This document shows, piece after piece, positions 1 through 7,711 of a DNA stretch of 64,000 bases; position 1 is the stretch's first letter, and every line of letters begins with the position of its first letter. The stretch spans positions 1 through 64,000 of the forward strand of contig NZ_CAMLSE010000018.1 of the NCBI RefSeq assembly GCF_946482605.1, written 5' to 3'. Under the pieces are notes generated by a model, which worked only from the letters and a program-made list of their open reading frames with translations, ran no database searches and was not told where the DNA came from. This stretch comes from an uncultured Dyadobacter sp. GTDB taxonomy: Bacteria > Bacteroidota > Bacteroidia > Cytophagales > Spirosomataceae. The translations under genes and the position numbers were made by a program.

Positions 1-382
1 CAATTATTAAACACAATAAAGCCACTCAGAAATGGGTGGCTTTGTGCGTTTAGGGGCTGCCTTCTCGCCTCTTCCTAATTTGCGCAACGTCCTCGTTGCG
101 CGCCCCAACCACGCTCCTGGTTCAATCCTCCCAAGCTGAGCAATCGCACATTTGCAATCAATTTAACTCCTTGAAGTACTCTCGTCGTAGATTGATAGGT
201 AGTCGATTGCCACGAGAGTTACAAGAGCTCTGAATCCAGAAATTCATCCAAATCATCCATAGGAAAGCCTGATTGCTCGATCGTTCATACGCCCAATTAA
301 TTTCAGGGAAACGCAGGCAGTAGTGCGCTATGATGCATGGATACGGCTGCCAGCTGATCTGCAACACACTTAGGTTGGTTTT
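1..382. other. Non-coding or degraded leading region
   Basis: No gene is supported here. Two inverted repeats are visible: AAAGCCAC at 18-25 with GTGGCTTT at 36-43, which looks like the terminator of a gene left of the window, and GCGCAACG at 82-89 with CGTTGCGC at 94-101 around a 4-base loop. A 69-codon open frame on the minus strand (158-367) has no recognisable motif and is not called. The stretch precedes a decayed gene, so it may be part of the same degraded segment. Confidence 0.5.
18..43. terminator. Hairpin, probable terminator of an upstream gene
   Basis: An 8-bp perfect stem (AAAGCCAC / GTGGCTTT) closes a 10-base loop. It has A-rich sequence on one side and a short T run on the other, so it could work in either direction. 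The gene it would serve lies outside the window. Confidence 0.45.
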
Positions 383-1533
383 ATGGAAGAAAGAGTATTT
401 GGCTTAGATCTTGTGCGGCGACAGCTATTAGCCTTGTCGTCATCCATCACGGTTTTGAAATCTGGGCTCTCCCATTTCCGCCACTACCGGATGGCGTGGA
501 TATTTTCTTCGTGCCTAGCGGATTTTTAATAGGACGAATACTCATCAAATTGGTAATAGCTCACCATGGTTTCACCGTTCGGGATGTCAAAACTTTTCTA
601 TTGAGACGATGGTTAAGGACGCTGCCTGCGCTTTGGGTCGTCTTAACACTCAATTTCTGCATTACTTTTCTAATTAGTTACCGGGGAATGTCGGGTCGGG
701 CGGTGCTTAAAAGGGTTCTCTTAGAAGATTGTCTTTGGGAATACCTATTTTTCTTGCAGAATCTGACAGGTAACCTTCGAACCAGCTTCTTTCCCGAATC
801 TTGGAGCCTGTCTGTGGAAGAATGGTTTTATCTATTATTCCCGGTCTGCTTATTTGTCATCCAAGGTGTGAAACTGAATAAAAGATTGGTGTTATTGTCC
901 GTGATTTTTGTGTCTATCATAGCGCCTTCCATTGCGAGGTACCAGCTCTCGGACATTCATTCCACCGGAACCTGGATGTTAACGAGAATGGTTGTGATCA
1001 TGCGGCTTGATTCTATCGGTTTTGGCGTGCTTTTAGCGTATGTGGTGAGCTTCGACCGTCGACATGGAAAAGATGGCAGAGATCCCCGTTTTTATTGGTT
1101 GTTGGCGTGCCTTGTTCTACCTCTTATTTTGGATCATTTATAAAGGAGTGCAATATATGGCTCGGTAACGCTGACAAACATGCTCTTCTTTCCGCTTACC
1201 AGTGTTTGCGTGATGCTCGTCTTGCCGGCGATGCAAGCGTTAAGAATAAAAGAAGGAATGGTTAAGCGTGGTGTGACATTTATTAGTAGAATATCTTACG
1301 CTATGTACCTGCTCAACTATTCGATTGTTGTGCAAGTGATTAAAATCACAGCGTATTCCGACGCTTATGCTCCCGCCCTTTATGCTATTTATTGGATTGC
1401 TACTATCGGGCTGTCGATTCTTCTATATCGATACGTAGAAAAACCGTTCCTGAAATTCAGGGACAGAAATTTCAATGATAGGCCAATAAAGACGCAGGAA
1501 GACAATGTTTACGCAGTCGATACCCGACGCTAA
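383..1533 (+). pseudogene. Acyltransferase family 3 (OafA/YrhL-like) pseudogene
   Basis: The ATG at 383 opens with MEERVFGLDLVR, the usual start of membrane acyltransferases that O-acetylate surface sugars. The reading frame is lost near 418: one base appears to be missing, and the next frame continues with ATAISLVVIHHGFEIW and then GVDIFFVPSGFLIGRIL, the family's N-terminal core. That frame runs to a TAA at 1141-1143 and then continues in the same frame without another stop to 1533. The later part holds membrane segments and ends VEKPFLKFRD, typical of the family C-terminus. Joined, the product would be about 380 residues, the normal length. A frameshift plus an in-frame stop make an active full-length product unlikely, although one lesion could be a sequencing error. 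It converges on dxs with a 4-base gap. Confidence 0.85.
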
Positions 1534-1537
1534 TGCA

Positions 1538-3484
1538 TTAATAGACCGCACTTTTAGGCAAATGGCGATTTGTTTTTGCGAGTTCTGCCGCAGCTTGGAC
1601 GATTCCTTTCACATCTATCCCACATTCCTTGTATAATTCCTGTGGTTCGCCATGTTCTACGATTGCATCAGAGATACCTAGTCGCTTCACCTGGCTTGTG
1701 TATCCGTTGTCGATCATGAACTCCAACACAGCACTGCCAAATCCGCCCTGTAAGCAGCCATCTTCTAATGTCATGACTCTCTCATAAGAGGAGAAAATTT
1801 CGTGCAGCATCGCTTCATCCAGAGGCTTGGCAAAACGCATATCAAACAACGCAGCATCTATGCCCTGACTTTGGAGCTCTTCACATGCATTCAAAGCAAA
1901 ATTTCCCAGAGGGCCCAGTGATAGTATTGCCAGGTCGCTACCATTACGGAGTTTCCTTCCTTTTCCGATTACAATTTCTTCAAATGGCATTTTCCAATCA
2001 GGCATCACACCATTACCTCTGGGATAACGAATTGTAAATGCATTAGTACCTGACTGGAAAGATTCCAATTGAGCCGTATACATCATGTTACGGAGTTCCT
2101 GTTCGTTCATAGGTGACGCGACCACCATGTTTGGAATGCACCTCATAAAGGCAATGTCATAAACACCGTGGTGTGTAGGACCGTCAGCACCTACCAAACC
2201 AGCGCGGTCGAGACAAAAAATGACGGGCAATTCCTGAATGCAGACATCGTGCACCACTTGATCGTACGCCCTCTGCATGAAGGTCGAGTAGATGTTGCAA
2301 TACACGATATCGCCGCGGGTCGCCATTCCTGCGGAGAACGTGACAGCATGCTGCTCTGCGATACCGACATCAAAAGCCCTTTCCGGAATGGCCTCCATCA
2401 TGATATTCAACGATGATCCGGAAGGCATTGCAGGTGTAACCCCAACTATTTTCGGATTTTGCTTTGCCAATTCCACGATGGTGTGACCAAACACATCCTG
2501 ATATTTTGGCGCCTGAGGCGTGTCGTATACCTTCTTTTTAATCTCTCCTGTTATCTTATCAAAGACACCGGGAGCGTGCCATTTAGTCTGATCCTTTTCC
2601 GCCGGTCCGTATCCTTTGCCTTTAACCGTAAGACAATGCAGAAGTTTCGGGCCGGGAATGCTTTTCAAATCCTTTAATACCTCGGTCAGGTGGCTAATAT
2701 CATTGCCGTCGATGGGGCCGAAATAGCGTAAACCGAGAGATTCGAAGAGATTACTTTGACGGAGGATCGCCGTTTTCATAACCGTCTCGACTTTGGAAAC
2801 TACCTCCTGTGCACTCTTACCGAAGTTGCTCATTTTACCGAGCAAATTCCAGACCTCATCTTTAAACTTGTTATACGTTTGAGACGTAGTAATGTCTGTC
2901 AGATATTCTTTTAAAGCGCCGACGTTGGGGTCGATCGCCATGCAATTATCATTGAGTATGATCAGCAGATTTGAATCGGTGGCTCCGGCGTGATTCATTC
3001 CTTCGAATGCCAATCCGGCTGTCATGGCTCCATCGCCAATGATGGCAATATGCTGGCGTTCGAAATTTTTTTCCAATGCCGATGCCACTGCCATTCCCAG
3101 CGCCGATGAGATGGATGTAGATGAATGGCCTACTCCAAATGCATCATAAATGCTTTCTTTTCTCTTTGGGAAACCTGATAACCCGCCGTAAACGCGGTTG
3201 GAATGGAAATCGTCGCGCCGACCTGTCAGAATTTTATGACCGTAAGCCTGGTGGCCAACGTCCCATACAAGCTGGTCGTCGGGTGTATTGAAAACGTAAT
3301 GCAGTGCTACGCTTAATTCAACAACACCGAGGCTGGCGCCAAAATGGCCTCCATAAACAGAAACATTGTCGATGATGAACTGCCTTAACTCGTTACAAAC
3401 CTGCGGAAGCTGAGAACTGTCCAGTTTACGAAGATCCTCGGGAGAATTAATCTTTGCCAGTAATTTTCCGGGCGTTATTAGCAT
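1538..3484 (-). CDS. dxs: 1-deoxy-D-xylulose-5-phosphate synthase
   Basis: This is the thiamine-diphosphate enzyme that condenses pyruvate with glyceraldehyde 3-phosphate, the first step of the MEP route to isoprenoids. The 648-residue length is normal for the family. Visible signatures are the GDGAMTAG cofactor-binding motif near residue 150, the DVGHQAYGHKILTGR segment near residue 75, and GIAEQHAVTFSAGMA in the pyrimidine-binding half, followed by the C-terminal transketolase domain. It is the last gene of a minus-strand run after mutL and two rhomboid genes. An 87-base gap before it could hold its own promoter, but I see no clean box. dxr lies about 27 kb away on the other strand, so the two pathway genes are not in one operon. 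Confidence 0.97.
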   Translation of the reverse strand: MLITPGKLLAKINSPEDLRKLDSSQLPQVCNELRQFIIDNVSVYGGHFGASLGVVELSVALHYVFNTPDDQLVWDVGHQAYGHKILTGRRDDFHSNRVYGGLSGFPKRKESIYDAFGVGHSSTSISSALGMAVASALEKNFERQHIAIIGDGAMTAGLAFEGMNHAGATDSNLLIILNDNCMAIDPNVGALKEYLTDITTSQTYNKFKDEVWNLLGKMSNFGKSAQEVVSKVETVMKTAILRQSNLFESLGLRYFGPIDGNDISHLTEVLKDLKSIPGPKLLHCLTVKGKGYGPAEKDQTKWHAPGVFDKITGEIKKKVYDTPQAPKYQDVFGHTIVELAKQNPKIVGVTPAMPSGSSLNIMMEAIPERAFDVGIAEQHAVTFSAGMATRGDIVYCNIYSTFMQRAYDQVVHDVCIQELPVIFCLDRAGLVGADGPTHHGVYDIAFMRCIPNMVVASPMNEQELRNMMYTAQLESFQSGTNAFTIRYPRGNGVMPDWKMPFEEIVIGKGRKLRNGSDLAILSLGPLGNFALNACEELQSQGIDAALFDMRFAKPLDEAMLHEIFSSYERVMTLEDGCLQGGFGSAVLEFMIDNGYTSQVKRLGISDAIVEHGEPQELYKECGIDVKGIVQAAAELAKTNRHLPKSAVY

Positions 3485-3571
3485 ACCGTGGGCTATTGAA
3501 TCAGAATTAACCAGCTGCTCGCTTTATGAAATAGTAACAAAATTAAGCAAATACCCATTAAAATCTGACTA

Positions 3572-4486
3572 TTATTTTTGCTGGCTCGCCTTGAACAGCT
3601 TTTGTTTCTCTTCCCGGGTCAGGCTTTCATAGCCGGATTTGGAAATTTTGTCCAGAATAGAATCAATTTCCATCTGATCAGGCATTTCGATGGTTCCTGA
3701 TGCAGACGACGAATAAACACTGGTGCTGCGGTAAACTTGCCGCTCGCGGTATGTTACCTGCATAGAGGGACGTTTTCGGAAAATACGTGACCAAACAGAA
3801 AGCAGTGCGTAGATCGGTTTACCAAGGTCTGTCCCGTTTTGCAGCAGTTTGATGAACAAATAGCCAACCAATGCTCCACCCAGGTGTGCCAGATTTCCTC
3901 CCGCATTGGGGCCGACGGTCTGTGCAAGCGACAAAATGATGTAGAAAAGCGCGATGAACTTGATCCTTACCGGGCCAAGGAAAATCAGGTTAAAAGTGTA
4001 GTTTGGCAAGAGGGTAGAAGCTCCGACAGCCACGGAAAATGCCGCAGCAGACGCCCCGAGCATCCTTGATCCTTCAATGTGCGCCTGGAAATAGGGAAGC
4101 AGGTTGTATAAAACAATATAGATCAGGCCTCCCGCTATGCCACCCAGCATGTATAGTGCCACAACTCTTTTCGCCCCGAGATATTCATCCACCAGCTTTC
4201 CAAACCAGTACAGGAAAAGCATATTGAACAGGATATGGAAGATATCATCGTGCGTAAAAAAGTAGGTAATGAGCGTCCAGGGTTTGTATATAAATTCACT
4301 GGTCGCCGCGGGCAACTGCAACGTGTTGATCACAGCTACATACAGACCTGACGACTGGGAAAGAGTCAGAATGATCTTCATTAGCAGCAGAACCAGAAAT
4401 ACTGCCGTATTAATCAGGATTATCTTTACAAGTGCATTCTCTGACTTTGCAAATTCCCTTTTTACGTCGTCAACAATATTGCTCAT
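3572..4486 (-). CDS. Rhomboid-family intramembrane protease (304 aa)
   Basis: This polytopic protein has the rhomboid layout. An HILFNMLFLYWFG segment sits near residue 84. The serine motif reads GASA (residues 144-147, Ser146), and a later helix carries the histidine in NLAHLGGALVGY (His201). Rhomboids usually have GxSG, so the residue after the nucleophile is Ala rather than Gly; Ser and His are both kept, so activity is plausible. A cytosolic tail of about 80 residues ends in a helical SGYESLTREEKQKLF segment that recurs in Bacteroidota rhomboids. The gene starts 3 bases after the upstream rhomboid gene stops, so the pair is almost certainly co-translated. The substrate is unknown. Confidence 0.9.
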   Translation of the reverse strand: MSNIVDDVKREFAKSENALVKIILINTAVFLVLLLMKIILTLSQSSGLYVAVINTLQLPAATSEFIYKPWTLITYFFTHDDIFHILFNMLFLYWFGKLVDEYLGAKRVVALYMLGGIAGGLIYIVLYNLLPYFQAHIEGSRMLGASAAAFSVAVGASTLLPNYTFNLIFLGPVRIKFIALFYIILSLAQTVGPNAGGNLAHLGGALVGYLFIKLLQNGTDLGKPIYALLSVWSRIFRKRPSMQVTYRERQVYRSTSVYSSSASGTIEMPDQMEIDSILDKISKSGYESLTREEKQKLFKASQQK

Positions 4487-4489
4487 CTT

Positions 4490-5275
4490 TCAATAGAAAT
4501 TTGTTTTTTGCGTACCCCAGTAACGCAACAATATATATGCAAATAGCATTCCTCCAATGTGTGCGAAGTGCGCGACATTATCGGACTGAGCATTTTGGAT
4601 TCCGGAATACAGCTCATAAAGCCCATAAAACGCTACGAAATATTTCGCTTTTATAGGAAATGGCACAAATAGCAGAAACAGCTCAGTATTTGGAAATAAT
4701 AAACCAAACGCCATCAGGATTCCGAAAATTGCTCCGGAAGCTCCGACCATAGGTATGCTGATCGACCAGGCATAAAAGCCCTGTACCAGCTTAATACTCT
4801 GTTGAATATACACGGAATTGGTTGGATTTCCTTCAAATCCGTTCAAAAATTCAAGGTTCGGTTCGTACAGGGGCTCAGCGTACTTGCTCAGAAAATCGGC
4901 GAGTCCGTCGGGGGTAGGTTGCTGGGTAAATAACTCAACAGCTTTGGCTACCTGGAGATTTTCAAAGAGGTCAATTCCCGCGAAGAGCAAACCTGCTCCA
5001 ATACCTGTGAAAAAATAGAAAAACAGAAACCGCTTGGGCCCCCACATGCGTTCCAGCAACGGTCCGAACATAAAAAGACCGAACATGTTGCTTAACAGGT
5101 GTGTGAACCCGCCATGCAGAAACATGTAGGAGACAAATTGAAAAATATGGAAATTGGGCGATAGCACCGAACTGAGAGCGAACAGGTTCTTAAGCTCAAA
5201 AACGGACGAATCGATAAAATAGAACAGGACATTGAGGATCAATAAATTCCTTACCGTCGGGGTTATGGCTAACAT
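4490..5275 (-). CDS. Rhomboid-family intramembrane protease (261 aa)
   Basis: A six-helix-type rhomboid with the canonical GASGAIFG serine motif (Ser180) and a catalytic-type histidine in AHFAHIGG (His239). The HGGFTHLLSNMFGL segment near residue 54 supplies the conserved His/Asn region. An unusual insertion of about 60 hydrophilic residues (roughly 101-160) lies between helices, before the GASG helix. Rhomboids cut single-pass membrane proteins inside the bilayer. It sits between mutL (58-base gap) and a second, divergent rhomboid gene (3-base gap). The pair may act as a unit, but nothing in the sequence shows a shared substrate. Confidence 0.93.
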   Translation of the reverse strand: MLAITPTVRNLLILNVLFYFIDSSVFELKNLFALSSVLSPNFHIFQFVSYMFLHGGFTHLLSNMFGLFMFGPLLERMWGPKRFLFFYFFTGIGAGLLFAGIDLFENLQVAKAVELFTQQPTPDGLADFLSKYAEPLYEPNLEFLNGFEGNPTNSVYIQQSIKLVQGFYAWSISIPMVGASGAIFGILMAFGLLFPNTELFLLFVPFPIKAKYFVAFYGLYELYSGIQNAQSDNVAHFAHIGGMLFAYILLRYWGTQKTNFY

Positions 5276-5333
5276 ACTGGATTCAAATTCAATAATTTAC
5301 ATTCGATAACTGCACATTTCCGATTTTCGTTTC

Positions 5334-7220
5334 CTAATTTCTGAATATCCCGGCTAATTTATCCATCGTCAGAAGAACGATTATGGATTCGCCGCCCGGG
5401 GTCCTGTTGGGGTCGGAAGATGCAAAAAGCTGGTTGATTAAAGTGTGTATCTCGACATAGGATAATTTGACCGCATAACGCACCGAAAAGCGCCTTGCCA
5501 GCGATCTTGACAGACTTTCCGGTTTGTTGAGTTTAAGGTCGGAATAACTTTGCTTAAGCTGCTCGATCAGTTCTTCGAACAGGTCTTGCTCACTCTCCTC
5601 AGGCAAATCGGCAGGAATGCCCCGGATAATCAGTTCGTTGGACCCAAATTCGTCAAATTCGAAACCAAGGCTCCGGATCTCCTTCTTAGTCTCATGCACA
5701 AGCTGCATATCCGAATGCGTCAGACGGATGGTTTTCGGAAAGAGTAACTGCTGGCAGGCACCGTTCCTGTTGATGAGCATTTTACGGTATCTCTCGTATA
5801 AAATACGCTCGTACGCGGCTTTCTGGTCGATAAGCATAATGCCGTCTTTCACCTGCGAAAGGATATACCGGTTATGCAACTGGAACAATAATGCATCGCT
5901 TTCCGGTGCGGAGATCACTTCGGACGCCATGCGGTTCACTTTGCTGGCTACTGTTTTTGCCTGCTCCTGAAACACCGGCCTGGTTGCCGCGGTGGAACCC
6001 ATTTCGAAAGCTGCCAATTCCCGGTGCCGGTCTTCGGTGTTTTGCAGCCCTTCAAATAATTTGTTCCAGTTGGTCAGATTCGACTTGGACGGGCCATTTT
6101 CATTTTTCCGCGACTGAGCTGCCCAGTCCGGCATCACGGTTCGTGGAATAAGGTTGTTGTTCTGGTCGGCAGGAAGTGGATTGAGGAAATTAATATTTTC
6201 TTCAAAATCAATCGACTGTGATAAATTGTAAACGCCTACCGCCTTTTTAACCGCCGCCATAATGATCGCGTACACCGATCTCTCGTCATCAAATTTGATT
6301 TCCGTTTTAGTAGGATGAATGTTGATGTCGATGTGGGAGGGATCTATGTCAATAAAAAGCACATAAAACGGATGACTGCCCTCAGGGATGGTCCCATCGA
6401 ATGCACTGATCACCGCGTGGTGCATATAATTATGCTTGATAAAGCGGTCGTTCACAAAGAAGAACTGCTCCCCCCTTGTTTTACGGGCAAATTCGGGTTT
6501 GCCGATGTATCCGCGCACATTAATGTAGGATGTATCCTCCTGACAAAACGCAAGTTGTTCGCGGTAGCTCTTTCCGTAAATGTCAATAATCCGCCGTACC
6601 AGTTTGCCGGGCTGTAAATTGAAGACTTCGGTGTCGTTGTGGTGTAATGTAAATCCTACCTCCGGATTCGACAATGCCACGCGCTGAAATTCATCCAGAA
6701 CATGCCGCATTTCCACCGAATTTGACTTAAGGAAATTCCTTCTGGCCGGAACGTTAAAGAATAGGTTCCGAACCGAAAAGCTGGTGCCTTTCGGGCAGGC
6801 CACAGCTTCCTGTGTTTTAATTTCCGATCCGTCGATGCGGATCAATGTCCCAAGCTCGTCCTGTTCCTGTCGCGTCCGCAACTCTACCTGCGCAACAGCC
6901 GCGATAGAGGCCAAAGCCTCCCCCCTGAAGCCCATGGTACGGATCCGGAACAAGTCTTCCGATTGCCGGATTTTAGAGGTGGCATGCCTTTCGAAGCACA
7001 TCCGGGCATCGGTCTCCGACATTCCCGTGCCATTGTCAATGATCTGGATCAGTGCCCGTCCGGCTTCGCGGAGAATAACCTGCACCTGAGTTGCCTTCGC
7101 ATCGATCGCATTCTCCATGAGCTCTTTCACAACCGAGGCAGGCCGTTGAACGACTTCACCTGCGGCGATTTGATTGGCTATGGAATCGGGTAATAGTTGG
7201 ATGATGTCGGATGAAGGCAT
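5334..7220 (-). CDS. mutL: DNA mismatch repair protein MutL
   Basis: MutL couples MutS mismatch recognition to strand removal. The ATG giving MPSSDIIQLLPDSIANQ matches the family start, so upstream TTG codons were not used; the product is 628 residues. The GHKL ATPase motifs are clear: ENAIDA near residue 36, DNGTGM near 62, and GFRGEAL at 97-103. The C-terminal domain has DQKAAYERILYE (465-476), where nuclease-type MutLs have DQHA(X)2E(X)4E. The His is Lys, and the later region reads SSDPNRTPGG without the metal-binding Cys. The endonuclease site therefore looks weakened or lost, though the two Glu and the Asp remain. It is the first gene of the mutL-rhomboid-rhomboid-dxs run. Confidence 0.96.
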   Translation of the reverse strand: MPSSDIIQLLPDSIANQIAAGEVVQRPASVVKELMENAIDAKATQVQVILREAGRALIQIIDNGTGMSETDARMCFERHATSKIRQSEDLFRIRTMGFRGEALASIAAVAQVELRTRQEQDELGTLIRIDGSEIKTQEAVACPKGTSFSVRNLFFNVPARRNFLKSNSVEMRHVLDEFQRVALSNPEVGFTLHHNDTEVFNLQPGKLVRRIIDIYGKSYREQLAFCQEDTSYINVRGYIGKPEFARKTRGEQFFFVNDRFIKHNYMHHAVISAFDGTIPEGSHPFYVLFIDIDPSHIDINIHPTKTEIKFDDERSVYAIIMAAVKKAVGVYNLSQSIDFEENINFLNPLPADQNNNLIPRTVMPDWAAQSRKNENGPSKSNLTNWNKLFEGLQNTEDRHRELAAFEMGSTAATRPVFQEQAKTVASKVNRMASEVISAPESDALLFQLHNRYILSQVKDGIMLIDQKAAYERILYERYRKMLINRNGACQQLLFPKTIRLTHSDMQLVHETKKEIRSLGFEFDEFGSNELIIRGIPADLPEESEQDLFEELIEQLKQSYSDLKLNKPESLSRSLARRFSVRYAVKLSYVEIHTLINQLFASSDPNRTPGGESIIVLLTMDKLAGIFRN

Positions 7221-7461
7221 GTCGGAACGGCAGTTAACTTTACTATAACAAATAAACAAAAATTTTTCTTACTGCCTGGCGAATTTCGGACGGTAGCAAC
7301 GGAGGCAAATTTGCTTTTCCCTTTATTGTAATTGAAATAATTATATTATTTATTCAAATTTTAAAGAAAGTGTGAACGTTAATTAAGTAAAAAGTTGTTG
7401 ACCATTTATTATTTGTATAACTTGGGATACTAAACTCTCGTTGTAAGCACCTGATCCTGTT

Positions 7462-7626
7462 ATGAAAACGCCAATTATCAGAAGATTTAATTTTACTATG
7501 GCATTGCAATGGCTGATATTTTTGCCAGTGATTTTGCCTTTATGTATCATTTTTGGTGCTCTGCAGGGTATCATGAATATGGTGGAGAAAATGGCACAAA
7601 GGATGTGGATCGATATGGAGTTGTAA
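7462..7626 (+). CDS. Small single-span membrane protein (54 aa), uncharacterised
   Basis: A 54-codon frame opens with ATG and encodes a basic start (MKTPIIRRFNF), one hydrophobic span (about residues 13-35, LQWLIFLPVILPLCIIFGAL) and a Met-rich amphipathic tail ending WIDMEL. I do not recognise the family. Support comes from the clear start-helix-tail design and from a strong terminator 34 bases after the stop. There is no Shine-Dalgarno sequence, which is normal here, and no exact TAnnTTTG box, although TTGTTG about 50 bases upstream is suggestive. It may be a real small membrane protein or a chance frame in a 490-base gap. Confidence 0.45.
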   Translation: MKTPIIRRFNFTMALQWLIFLPVILPLCIIFGALQGIMNMVEKMAQRMWIDMEL

Positions 7627-7659
7627 AGGCTGATACAGGTCCAGACACAAGCATATATA

Positions 7660-7698
7660 AAGCGAAAGAGCCCGGAAATATTCCGGGCTCTTTCGCTT
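7660..7698. terminator. Strong bidirectional terminator
   Basis: An 18-bp near-perfect stem (left arm 7660-7677, right arm 7681-7698) with a 3-base loop reads nearly the same on both strands and has A and T runs at its ends. It lies between the small plus-strand ORF and the 3' end of the nagB-type gene, which stops 14 bases away, and probably ends transcription of both. Confidence 0.85.
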
Positions 7699-7711
7699 TA
7701 TGCTATTTTGC

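Noticed and set aside
158..367. A 69-codon minus-strand frame in the leading region
   Set aside because: No motif, signal or conservation hint; considered a possible transposase remnant but nothing supports it.
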